Positions 51,414 to 58,823 of a stretch of 64,000 nucleotides of DNA are shown piece after piece. Positions within the stretch are counted from its first letter, which is position 1. Each line of letters begins with the position of its first letter. The notes beneath the pieces are model-generated. The model saw only the letters and a program-made list of their open reading frames with translations. It searched no databases and had not been told where the DNA came from. The position numbers were made by a program, and so were the translations under genes. Source of the stretch: Hwanghaeella sp964350445 (lineage in GTDB: Bacteria > Pseudomonadota > Alphaproteobacteria > UBA8366 > Aestuariispiraceae); the NCBI GenBank assembly GCA_964350445.1, contig CAYGKA010000018.1:19605-83604 (forward strand). Reading direction: 5' to 3'.

Positions 51414-51442
51414 TTGGTCTGTGCCCTGGCCTGTTCTATAAC
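51414..51442 (+). promoter_or_regulatory. Candidate sigma-70 promoter of phaC
   Basis: TTGGTC (51414-51419), 17-base spacer, TATAAC (51437-51442). The -10 is good and the -35 weak. It lies about 80 bp before the phaC ATG. Nothing else is recognised between 51349 and 51521. Confidence 0.5.
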
Positions 51443-51521
51443 GCAGGTGTAATTCAAATCTGGGACATTGCTTGCGGGGCGAAATTTCCGCCCAAGCGGC
51501 GGCTTCGATTAAGGGTTCGGA

Positions 51522-53348
51522 ATGAACGATAAGACGAGCGAAACAACGGAAACCCATAAGGAATGGCCGGACCCGGTCGAGTTTTCCCGCCAGATGGGCA
51601 AGATCGCGGAGCGGAGCCAGAAACTCGTCACCGATTTTCTGAACAAGCACCCTGCGGGCGCCGAGGGCGCGCTGGGCCACGGCGATCCGTTGAACGTGGG
51701 CGCCGCCTTCCTGGAAATGACCCAGCGGATGATGACGAACCCGGCCGCCATGATGCAGGCGCAGGTAAGTTTGTGGCAGAACTATATGAACCTGTGGACC
51801 GCCACCACGCACCGCATGCTGGGCGGCGACGCGGAAGCGGTCATTCATCCGGAAAAGACGGATAACAGGTTCCGGGACGAAGCCTGGAACGAAAACGCGC
51901 TGTTCGACTATATCAAGCAGTCCTATCTGCTGACCGCGCGCTGGATGCAGGAAACAGTCGGCGAGGTCGAGGGACTGGACCCGAAGACGGCCAAGAAGGT
52001 GGATTTCTATACCAAGCAATTCGCCGACGCCCTGGCGCCGAGCAATTTCCTGATGACCAACCCGACGGTCTTGCGCGAAACGCTGGACAGCAAGGGCGAA
52101 AACCTTGTGCGTGGGTTGGAAAACCTGCTGAGCGATCTTGAAAAAGGCGAAGGCAATCTAAAGATCTCGATGACCGACGCGGAAGCGTTCGAGGTCGGCG
52201 GGAATATCGCCACCACGCCGGGCAAGATCGTGTTCCAGACGGAACTGATGCAGTTGATTCAATATGAGCCGACGACGGACGCGGTCCACAAAACCCCGTT
52301 GCTGATCGTGCCGCCATGGATCAACAAATATTACATTCTGGATCTCCGCCCGAAGAACTCCTTCATCAAATGGGCCGTGGATCAGGGACTGACGGTCTTC
52401 GTCGTTTCCTGGGTCAATCCGGACGAGAAACTGGCACAGAAAACCTTCGAGGACTACATGGTCCAGGGGACCTTGGCCGCGATTGAGGCAGTGGTGGAAA
52501 TCACCGAAGAGCCGCAAACGAACATTATCGGCTATTGCCTCGGTGGAACGCTGACCGCATCGACGCTGGCCTATATGGCGTCGCACGGCGACGACCGCGT
52601 CAAATCCGCGACATTCTTCACGACCATGATCGATTTCGAGGAGGCGGGAGAGCTTTCCGTCTTTATCGACGAAGAACAGTTGAAGGCGCTGGAAGAGCGC
52701 ATGCACGGCCGGGGCTATCTGGAAGGCTCCGAAATGGCGACGACGTTCAACATGTTGCGCGCCAACGACCTGATCTGGTCTTTCGTGGTCAACAACTATC
52801 TGATGGGCAAGGACCCCTTCCCCTTCGACCTGCTGTACTGGAATTCGGATTCGACCCGCATGCCGGCGGCGATGCACAGCTTCTATCTTCGTAAGATGTA
52901 CCTGGAGAACAAGCTGATCGAAAAGAACGGCATCACGCTCTGCGGCAAGCCGATCGACCTCTCCACGATCAAAATTCCGGTCTGCGTGCTGTCGACCCGG
53001 GAAGACCATATTGCGCCCTGGCGCTCAACCTATGCCGCGACGCAGACCTATTCGGGACCGGTGAAGTTCATTCTGGCCGCCAGCGGCCATATCGCGGGCG
53101 TCGTGAATCCGCCCAATCCGGACAAGCCGAAATATTCGCACTGGACCAATACCAAGAACCCGGCCACGCCGGAGGAATGGTTCGACAGTGCCGAGGAACA
53201 TCCCGGTTCCTGGTGGCCGGAATGGCTGAAATGGGTCAAGAAGCAATCCGGCCGAAAACAGACGAAGCCGCGCATTCCCGGCGCCACGGAAAACTACCCG
53301 GTCATCGAGGCCGCGCCCGGTTCCTACGTGAAGGCGCGCATCGAATAG
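51522..53348 (+). CDS. phaC: Class I poly(3-hydroxyalkanoate) synthase PhaC
   Basis: 608 aa. The lipase-like box GYCLGGT holds the catalytic Cys near 339; the catalytic Asp is in STREDHIAPW near 490 and the His in ASGHIAGVVNPP near 522. The N-terminal ~200 residues are the class I dimerisation domain. It polymerises hydroxyacyl-CoA into storage granules. phaA, phaB and phasin genes are not adjacent. Confidence 0.96.
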   Translation: MNDKTSETTETHKEWPDPVEFSRQMGKIAERSQKLVTDFLNKHPAGAEGALGHGDPLNVGAAFLEMTQRMMTNPAAMMQAQVSLWQNYMNLWTATTHRMLGGDAEAVIHPEKTDNRFRDEAWNENALFDYIKQSYLLTARWMQETVGEVEGLDPKTAKKVDFYTKQFADALAPSNFLMTNPTVLRETLDSKGENLVRGLENLLSDLEKGEGNLKISMTDAEAFEVGGNIATTPGKIVFQTELMQLIQYEPTTDAVHKTPLLIVPPWINKYYILDLRPKNSFIKWAVDQGLTVFVVSWVNPDEKLAQKTFEDYMVQGTLAAIEAVVEITEEPQTNIIGYCLGGTLTASTLAYMASHGDDRVKSATFFTTMIDFEEAGELSVFIDEEQLKALEERMHGRGYLEGSEMATTFNMLRANDLIWSFVVNNYLMGKDPFPFDLLYWNSDSTRMPAAMHSFYLRKMYLENKLIEKNGITLCGKPIDLSTIKIPVCVLSTREDHIAPWRSTYAATQTYSGPVKFILAASGHIAGVVNPPNPDKPKYSHWTNTKNPATPEEWFDSAEEHPGSWWPEWLKWVKKQSGRKQTKPRIPGATENYPVIEAAPGSYVKARIE

Positions 53349-53361
53349 GCGCGCCTTCCGG

Positions 53362-55443
53362 TCAGCTCTCCCGAATACTTCGCAGGAAGTCGTTCACGGC
53401 CGACTGCATCTTGTTGGCCTGAAGCGAAAGCTCCGCCGTCGCCCCGTTTACCTGCTCGGCCGCGGCGCCCGTTTCCGTCGCGTTGGTCAGCAGTTCCTCC
53501 ATCGTGGAACTTACATCGGTGACGCTGCGCGCCGCATCCGACATGGAATGCGACATGGTGCTCGTCGTCGCCGATTGTTCCTCAACCGCGGCGGCGACGG
53601 AGTTGTTCATCTCACTCAAGCGCTGGATCGTGTTACCGACACTTCGCACCGCGGAAACCGAATCCTTGATCGCACTGCGCATGGCATTGATCTCAGCGCC
53701 GATCTCATCGGTTGCCTTGGCTGTTTGATTGGCCAGCGACTTGACCTCGTTCGCGACCACGGCAAATCCTTTACCGGCGTCACCGGCACGCGCCGCTTCG
53801 ATAGTGGCATTCAAGGCCAAAAGGTTCGTCTGCTCCGCGATATCGAGGATAAGGTTCACGACCGCGCCGATCCGGTTGGACGCATTATCCAGCGCATCGA
53901 TCCTGGCCTGGGCTTCCTCGGCCTCGTCAGACGCGTTCCGGGCGGCTGTCGCGGCGTCCCCGACGGTGCCGGACACCTCGGCGATGGCGCGGTTGAGTTC
54001 TTCCGCCGCCGCGGCGACGGAATCGATGTTGGAAGACGCGACCTCCGCCGCTTCCGATACTTGTCGGCTGCGGGCTTCAGTGCTGGAGGCCGTATTGGAA
54101 ACCTGACTGGCGGTCGCCGTCAGTTCCGTCGCGGCAGACGACACCAATTGAATGGATCCGCCAACTTGGTGTTCGAAGGAATCAGCCAATTTCAGCATGG
54201 CTTCCTTCTGCAATCGTTCCTGGTTCGCTTGGACTTCGGCCTGTTCCTGCCGCATCTTCTCTGCGGCCTTGCCCTCTTCCTTGAACTTCCCAACCGCGAC
54301 CGCCATTTCGCTCACTTCGTCTTGCCGAGTGAATTCGGGCACGTGGGCATTGAGGTTTCCGCCGGCAAGTTCGGACATGGACAACGCAATATCACGCAAC
54401 GGTCCAAGTACCTGTCGAAAGGTCACGAACAGGGCCAGACTAACAATAACGATGGCCCCCGCCATAAGCGTCACGGCAATAATCAGCGAAACCAACGCGC
54501 CGTTTTGAATTTGCTCGATATCGGCAGAAATCTCCTCAGAGGATTTGTTCTGTGCCGCCAGGATCGTATCGATCCCCTTGGTCGACAATGCAAACCATTC
54601 CCGCGCCGTTATCGCATAGGGTTCCCGCGCAGCACTTGCCGTTACGATTTTGCTGATTTCCGCGGCAATCGGCCCATCCACGAGTTCCTTGCTGTTCTTC
54701 AGGAGAGTTCCGAACTCTTCCGTGAACAAGCCAAGTCGGGACTGCGCAAGTTTCAGCCCGGTATCCACATGACCGACATTGAACCCTACCGTTTGGACTT
54801 GCTGATACGACAAGGGGATCCCGGCCCCGATAAGCCCGGCCAACATGCCCCTCGTTCGACCAGCGTATTCGCTGGCAATCCAAAGGCTGCCCCGGGCGGT
54901 AAAAGTGTCGATCAGGCGCGGCGGCATATGCGCGCCGAGCATTTCTTCCTCATGCGAACGAAGGGCTTGGCTGTCTTCAATCAGCGCCGTCAATGCAGCA
55001 AACAGGTCCATGCGGAGCGCTTGTTGGTCTCCCTCTATCTTGCTCTTCAACGCAGCGTCACGTTTGGCGCGCAACTGTCGCACTGTCACGAGCTGCTTTT
55101 CGATTTTGGCGATATCGTCGCCAAGTATTCCGGAACCGTCGTGCTCGATGACTTCCAGTGCCTGAGCCAACGACTGATCCGCACTGGCGCCTTTATCCGT
55201 CAAAAAGATGATTCTTTCGTCGGTCACCTTGCTGGGATCGCTCAGCGCGCCTGCACTGGCCCCGCGTTCAACCGCATAGGACCCCGCCGCGACGTAAAGA
55301 TCGATCGCGGAACGGTTGATTACGTCCGCTTTGTTGCTTTCCAGATAGAGTCTGGCGCTGTTGTAAGATGCATAAGTCGCATAGCCGACAAGCAGCAATC
55401 CGAGGGCGCATGTCGCCAACGTCAACTTGGTACTGATTTTCAT
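53362..55443 (-). CDS. Methyl-accepting chemotaxis protein
   Basis: 693 aa from ATG 55443 (GGCGGGA before it). TM1 7-29, a periplasmic helical sensor of ~280 residues, TM2 near 314-337, HAMP, then the signalling domain with hairpin tip IAEQTNLLALNATIEAARAGDAGKGFAVVANEVKSLA. The sensor start (YVAAGSYAVERGASAGALSD) recalls nitrate-sensing NIT-type helices, weakly. A CtrA-type box lies upstream. Convergent with phaC. Confidence 0.92.
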   Translation of the reverse strand: MKISTKLTLATCALGLLLVGYATYASYNSARLYLESNKADVINRSAIDLYVAAGSYAVERGASAGALSDPSKVTDERIIFLTDKGASADQSLAQALEVIEHDGSGILGDDIAKIEKQLVTVRQLRAKRDAALKSKIEGDQQALRMDLFAALTALIEDSQALRSHEEEMLGAHMPPRLIDTFTARGSLWIASEYAGRTRGMLAGLIGAGIPLSYQQVQTVGFNVGHVDTGLKLAQSRLGLFTEEFGTLLKNSKELVDGPIAAEISKIVTASAAREPYAITAREWFALSTKGIDTILAAQNKSSEEISADIEQIQNGALVSLIIAVTLMAGAIVIVSLALFVTFRQVLGPLRDIALSMSELAGGNLNAHVPEFTRQDEVSEMAVAVGKFKEEGKAAEKMRQEQAEVQANQERLQKEAMLKLADSFEHQVGGSIQLVSSAATELTATASQVSNTASSTEARSRQVSEAAEVASSNIDSVAAAAEELNRAIAEVSGTVGDAATAARNASDEAEEAQARIDALDNASNRIGAVVNLILDIAEQTNLLALNATIEAARAGDAGKGFAVVANEVKSLANQTAKATDEIGAEINAMRSAIKDSVSAVRSVGNTIQRLSEMNNSVAAAVEEQSATTSTMSHSMSDAARSVTDVSSTMEELLTNATETGAAAEQVNGATAELSLQANKMQSAVNDFLRSIRES

Positions 55444-55524
55444 GTACATTCCCGCCGAAATAAAAACGCAGCCCCCTACGGAATACCGCACTGCGGATCT
55501 TCCACGATATTCAAAGTGCAATAC

Positions 55525-55546
55525 TTAATAAATACTTAAGTATTTA
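55525..55546. promoter_or_regulatory. CtrA-type box and palindrome upstream of the chemotaxis gene
   Basis: TTAA (55525-55528), seven bases, TTAA (55536-55539) matches the CtrA half-site spacing. It overlaps an 18-bp perfect palindrome (TAAATACTT/AAGTATTTA, 55529-55546). The site lies 80-100 bp before the receptor ATG. CtrA controls motility and chemotaxis genes in many Alphaproteobacteria. Confidence 0.6.
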
Positions 55547-55576
55547 AAAACGCATATTTTTACCCAACTAGTAGTT

Positions 55577-55774
55577 TTAAAGTTCTATTTTCGTAGTGTG
55601 GTATTCCTTTGCCCCCATAAAAGAAAAACCCCCATCCTGGCGGTGGGGGTTTTTGTGTTTCGGCTTTCTGGAATAGGCCTTTGGGTTCTTTTCGACGCGA
55701 TGGCCCAATCTCCAGGCCGCCCGCGCTTCCGCATTCCGCCGTTTGACCGGCGGTTCAGTCGACTGTTTCTTCAT
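55577..55774 (-). CDS. ArfA-like small basic protein (candidate alternative ribosome-rescue factor)
   Basis: 65 aa, SD GAGGAG eight bases before the ATG. The core shares the ArfA pattern: NA-EA early, then RVEKN-x-K-Y-x-RK-x-KH-x-N (here RVEKNPKAYSRKPKHKNP). E. coli ArfA has the same blocks in the same order, with one or two residues more between KN and Y. ArfA recruits RF2 to ribosomes stalled on non-stop mRNA. An intrinsic terminator lies inside the ORF (codons ~41-52), so most transcripts should lack the stop codon at 55577, the known arfA arrangement. It is the last gene after gamma carbonic anhydrase (12 bp). The family call is by eye. Confidence 0.6.
   Translation of the reverse strand: MKKQSTEPPVKRRNAEARAAWRLGHRVEKNPKAYSRKPKHKNPHRQDGGFSFMGAKEYHTTKIEL
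55617..55654 (-). terminator. Intrinsic terminator inside the ArfA-like ORF
   Basis: On the minus strand an 11-bp perfect stem, AAAAACCCCCA/TGGGGGTTTTT, with a 9-base loop, followed by CTTTTAT. The stem is coding (residues HKNPH to GGF). The stop codon lies about 38 bases beyond the T-run. It is also the only visible terminator for the argC-to-carbonic-anhydrase group. It is symmetric enough to act on plus-strand transcripts too, but no plus-strand gene ends here. Confidence 0.85.
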
Positions 55775-55786
55775 CTCATCATCTCC

Positions 55787-56341
55787 TCAACCACTGTCCT
55801 TCTCGCAAGCCGCGCGATGTTTGGCGGCCAGTTCCACATAATGCGGCGCTGTGTAATCGATCATCCGCGCGTCGCCGTCTCCGGTCTTGCGCATGAATTT
55901 CGCGGGCGACCCGGCCCAAAGCTCACCCGCGCCGACCGTCTTGCCCGGCGTCAGCAGGGCCCCGGCGGCGACCATGCCCCCTTTCTCCACACGGCAATCG
56001 TCCATGACGCAGGCCTTCATACCGATGAAAGCGCCGTCCTCCAGCGTGCAGGCGTGGATCAGCGCCATGTGCCCGATGGAGATGTCATCACCGATATAGG
56101 TGCCCTGCCCCTTGCTCGAAACATGCACGACGGTGCCGTCCTGCACATTCGTGCGGGCGCCGACACGGATTTCGTTCACGTCGCCGCGCAGGACGCAATT
56201 GTACCAGATCCCCGCGCCGGGCCCGATTTTCACATCGCCGATGATGACCGCGCCGGGCGCGATGAAAGCCGTCGGATGAATTTCCGGCCGCTTGCCTTCG
56301 TATTCGATGATCCGCGCGCCCGCGGCGATGGCATTCTCCAT
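55787..56341 (-). CDS. Gamma carbonic anhydrase family protein
   Basis: 184 aa left-handed beta-helix protein. Hexapeptide repeats from IHPTAFIAPGAVIIGDVKIGPGAGIWYNCVLRGD, with the metal-ligand His residues in VVHVSSKGQGTYIGDDISIGHMALIHACTLEDGAFIGMKACVMD. Such proteins are zinc or iron carbonic anhydrases, or inactive relatives bound to complex I or acting as CoA-linked acetyltransferase-like scaffolds. 61 bp after the nucleotidyltransferase gene; SD GAAGGA. Confidence 0.9.
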   Translation of the reverse strand: MENAIAAGARIIEYEGKRPEIHPTAFIAPGAVIIGDVKIGPGAGIWYNCVLRGDVNEIRVGARTNVQDGTVVHVSSKGQGTYIGDDISIGHMALIHACTLEDGAFIGMKACVMDDCRVEKGGMVAAGALLTPGKTVGAGELWAGSPAKFMRKTGDGDARMIDYTAPHYVELAAKHRAACEKDSG

Positions 56342-56402
56342 ATCGACATTCCTTCAATCCGGCCCTCGTCGTGCAGGCCCTTCGTTCAGGCGTTTCCGCC
56401 GC

Positions 56403-56972
56403 TCATTCCTGTTCCAAGTCCAGCACCAACAAGGGCCAGCGAGACAGCCATTTCTTGCGGCGCAGCCGTTCGTCGAACGCCTTGCGGCAACGCAGGCTGT
56501 CGTCGGACGGGCGCAGGATGCCGCGCATCAAATCCGCCAGTCCGAACGGGGCAAGGATCCATAACCCGCCCGCACCGTCGATCCGAACGGCGACAGCAGT
56601 CGCTGTTTCGGGCCAGCGCCGCATCGCCTCCGCCAGGGTCCGATACGGTTCGTCGCCATGCTTAAGATGCATCCGCGCCTGATTGCGGACCGACCAGGGA
56701 ATGTCCGGCGCCCGGGCCGTCAACCGCCCTTCGATCTCGGCGTCGCGGCCCGCGCCGGCACCGGGTTCGTGGATCAAGACATCCACATCCGCCGGCTGAC
56801 CCGGTTCGCGCCCTTGCAAAGAGTCCCAGACCGCGTTCCGGACGAAACCGGCCCCGATCCATGCCCCTTCTCCACAAACCTCGCGCACCGCATCGATCGC
56901 CCCGGCATGCCAGGGGGACGCCAGCAGAACCCGCGTCAGTTTTTCCCGGTCGCCTTCCGGCCGGTCGTCCAT
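56403..56972 (-). CDS. Nucleotidyltransferase family protein (DUF925/NTP_transf_6)
   Basis: 189 aa. IGAGFVRNAVWDSLQG then PADVDVLIHEPG gives the nucleotidyltransferase GG/GS-like loop and the DxD metal pair (DVDV near 62-65). APFGLADLMRGILRPSD and KKWLSRWPLL follow the family consensus. The function is unknown. Its ATG shares one base with the argC stop. Confidence 0.82.
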   Translation of the reverse strand: MDDRPEGDREKLTRVLLASPWHAGAIDAVREVCGEGAWIGAGFVRNAVWDSLQGREPGQPADVDVLIHEPGAGAGRDAEIEGRLTARAPDIPWSVRNQARMHLKHGDEPYRTLAEAMRRWPETATAVAVRIDGAGGLWILAPFGLADLMRGILRPSDDSLRCRKAFDERLRRKKWLSRWPLLVLDLEQE

Positions 56973-57937
56973 CAGTACACAAGCGGCGTTTCCAGCCCCT
57001 TCGCTTCGTCCGCCCCCAGCATAATGTTCAGGTTTTGAACCGCCTGGCCGGATGCCCCCTTGCCCAGATTGTCGATCAGGACCATGACGACCGCCTGCTG
57101 ACGGTTGTCATGCCCAAAGACATGGATGCGCATGCTGTTTGTGCCGTTCAGGTCCTCCGGGTCGAGGCGCGACATGGCGGCCGTTTCCGACAGATCGGCG
57201 ACTTCCACATAGCGCTCGCCCGCATAATGGGCCTTGAAGGCCTGAACCAGATCCGCCGCCGACGGCGCGCCGGGCAGCGCCCAGAGCTGCAGCGGCAGTT
57301 GCACCAGCATCCCCTGTCGGTAGCGTCCGACGCTGGGCACGAACAGCGGCTCATGCCGCAACCCGCCCCATTGCTGGATCTCCGGCACATGCTTGTGCTC
57401 CAGGCCAAGGCCGTATGCCCAGAAGGTCGCGGTGCTGAAATTCGCCGCGCTCCTGTCCTCGAACTCCGCGATCAGCGCCTTGCCACCCCCGGTATAGCCG
57501 GAAATGGCGTTGATGGTGACCGGCCAGTCGGCGGGCAGAAGGCCGGCCTTTACCAGCGGATGCAGCATCGCGACGGAAGAGATCGCGTAACAGCCGGGAT
57601 TGGTGACCCGGGCCGCCTTGGCGATTTCCGCGCGCTGGCCGGCGTCGAATTCCGGGAACCCATAGGTCCAACCGGCGGCCGTCCGGTGCGCGGAGGACGC
57701 ATCGATGACCTTCGCCCCGTTGCTTTCGATCAGGGCGACCGCGTCCTTCGAGGCAGCATCCGGCAGGCAAAGGATGGAGACATCGGCGCTGTTCAGCGCA
57801 TCGCGGCGCGCATTCTCATCCTTCCGATGCGCGTCGGAAAGCTGAATGAATTCCAGGTCGTCGCGGGCTTCCAACCGGGCCCGGATCTGCAATCCCGTGG
57901 TGCCTGCTTCGCCGTCTATGAAGATTTTCGCTGCCAT
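56972..57937 (-). CDS. argC: N-acetyl-gamma-glutamyl-phosphate reductase (short type)
   Basis: 321 aa from ATG 57937. Reduces N-acetylglutamyl phosphate to the semialdehyde in arginine synthesis. IFIDGEAGTTGLQI (NADP loop), SADVSILCLPDAAS, catalytic Cys in NPGCYAIS near 116, and the His in AISGYTGGGKALI..., GLEHKHVPEI. The short form (about 310 aa) rather than the long one. The leader carries a candidate Arg attenuator (58001-58132). Confidence 0.93.
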   Translation of the reverse strand: MAAKIFIDGEAGTTGLQIRARLEARDDLEFIQLSDAHRKDENARRDALNSADVSILCLPDAASKDAVALIESNGAKVIDASSAHRTAAGWTYGFPEFDAGQRAEIAKAARVTNPGCYAISSVAMLHPLVKAGLLPADWPVTINAISGYTGGGKALIAEFEDRSAANFSTATFWAYGLGLEHKHVPEIQQWGGLRHEPLFVPSVGRYRQGMLVQLPLQLWALPGAPSAADLVQAFKAHYAGERYVEVADLSETAAMSRLDPEDLNGTNSMRIHVFGHDNRQQAVVMVLIDNLGKGASGQAVQNLNIMLGADEAKGLETPLVY

Positions 57938-58000
57938 TGCTCTATTCCCGATCACGTCACTTGCCGAAGGGAGGGAGGCGCACCGCAATCCCACCCGGCT

Positions 58001-58028
58001 AAAAATAAAGGCGGCCGAAACGGCCGCC
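58001..58028 (-). terminator. Intrinsic terminator in the argC leader
   Basis: Minus strand GGCGGCCG, loop TTT, CGGCCGCC, then TTTATTTTT. The 8-bp GC stem with a T-rich tail ends 63 bases before the argC ATG, downstream of the Arg-rich short ORF. No other minus-strand gene lies immediately upstream for it to end, which is why attenuation or a small RNA is suspected. Confidence 0.75.
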
Positions 58029-58066
58029 CATAGAAACCATGCCGGCCCGGCTGGGCCCTGTAGGTT

Positions 58067-58132
58067 CTATCGTCGCGTACCGCGCGCCGAAACTTGTTCA
58101 CCCCGTCGAAGCATGATTTCGTCCGTCTTCAT
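58067..58132 (-). CDS. Arg-rich leader peptide upstream of argC (candidate)
   Basis: 21 codons: begins MKTDEIMLRR and ends SARGTRR. Five Arg codons (CGA, CGG, CGC, CGA, CGA), the last two just before the stop. The SD is weak (AGG, about ten bases before the ATG). Downstream AUAGAACC, overlapping the stop, can pair with GGUUUCUAU (one bulge) around an inner GGGCCC/GGGCC hairpin, and the terminator follows. This layout suits ribosome-position control by charged tRNA-Arg. Arg attenuators are not among the proteobacterial amino-acid attenuators that I know. It may be chance in GC-rich DNA. Confidence 0.4.
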   Translation of the reverse strand: MKTDEIMLRRGEQVSARGTRR

Positions 58133-58171
58133 TTCAGAAGCCTGCCGGGACCATTCCCGTCAGGCGCGCGC

Positions 58172-58201
58172 ACTATGATCCGAAGCGGGTCATCAAGGCA
58201 A
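58172..58201 (-). promoter_or_regulatory. Possible promoter of the argC leader
   Basis: Minus strand TTGCCT (58201-58196), 18-base spacer, CATAGT (58177-58172). Weak by consensus, but rightly placed: transcription would start near 58165, about 33 bases before the leader ORF. Confidence 0.35.
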
Positions 58202-58251
58202 GTATTTTGCGGCCAATGCGCGAACCGGCGCGGGAAACGGGAGGAACTAGG

Positions 58252-58743
58252 ATGACGGAATTGCAGGACCGGGTCAGAGCCGCGCTGGAGCAAAGCGGCG
58301 CGCGTTTCGAGATTATCGAATGCGACCCTTCCCTGGCCGACACCGCTGCTTTTTGCGCCCATTACGGCTATAGCCCGGATATCTCGGCCAACGCCATTCT
58401 GGTCAAAACGAAAACCGGGGACCCGAAATTCGCGCTTTGCGTGGTGCTCGCCAATTCACGCCTGAACGTGAACAGCACGGTGCGAAAGAAGTTCCCGGCC
58501 CGGAAAGTATCCTTCGCGTCGCGCGACGAAACCCGGAAACTGACGGGTATGGAAATCGGCGGCGTGACGCCCATCGCCCTGCCGGAAGACTTGCCGCTAT
58601 GGGTGGATGCCGCGGTGATGGATTGCGAGAAGATCATCCTCGGCGGCGGCGGCCGGGACACCAAGGTCATCGTCGATCCGGCCTATTTCCGCACCACGCC
58701 AAGCACCGAGGTCGTGCCGGAACTGGCGGCGCCGATCGCATAA
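58252..58743 (+). CDS. YbaK/EbsC family aminoacyl-tRNA deacylase
   Basis: 163 aa from ATG 58252 (GGGAGGAAC before it). Pattern DTAAFCAHYGYSPDISANAILVKTKTG, LNVNSTVRKKFPARKVSFAS (with the conserved Lys) and GGVTPIALPEDLPLWVDAAVM (the GxxxP loop). These trans-editing enzymes clear mischarged tRNA (Cys/Ala-tRNA-Pro). The exact tRNA is not visible. Divergent from the argC leader. Confidence 0.85.
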   Translation: MTELQDRVRAALEQSGARFEIIECDPSLADTAAFCAHYGYSPDISANAILVKTKTGDPKFALCVVLANSRLNVNSTVRKKFPARKVSFASRDETRKLTGMEIGGVTPIALPEDLPLWVDAAVMDCEKIILGGGGRDTKVIVDPAYFRTTPSTEVVPELAAPIA

Positions 58744-58823
58744 ATATCATCCGTTCCCGGTTCACGCCCTGCGTCCAACGGTTTACCCTGCCCGTTGAGG
58801 TCAGTTCTCCCCTAGGCGAGGCT

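Noticed and set aside
53548..55539. 663-codon plus-strand frame opposite the chemotaxis receptor gene
   Set aside because: Antisense shadow: composition is Arg/His/Gly-rich, no motif, and the receptor on the other strand is unmistakable.
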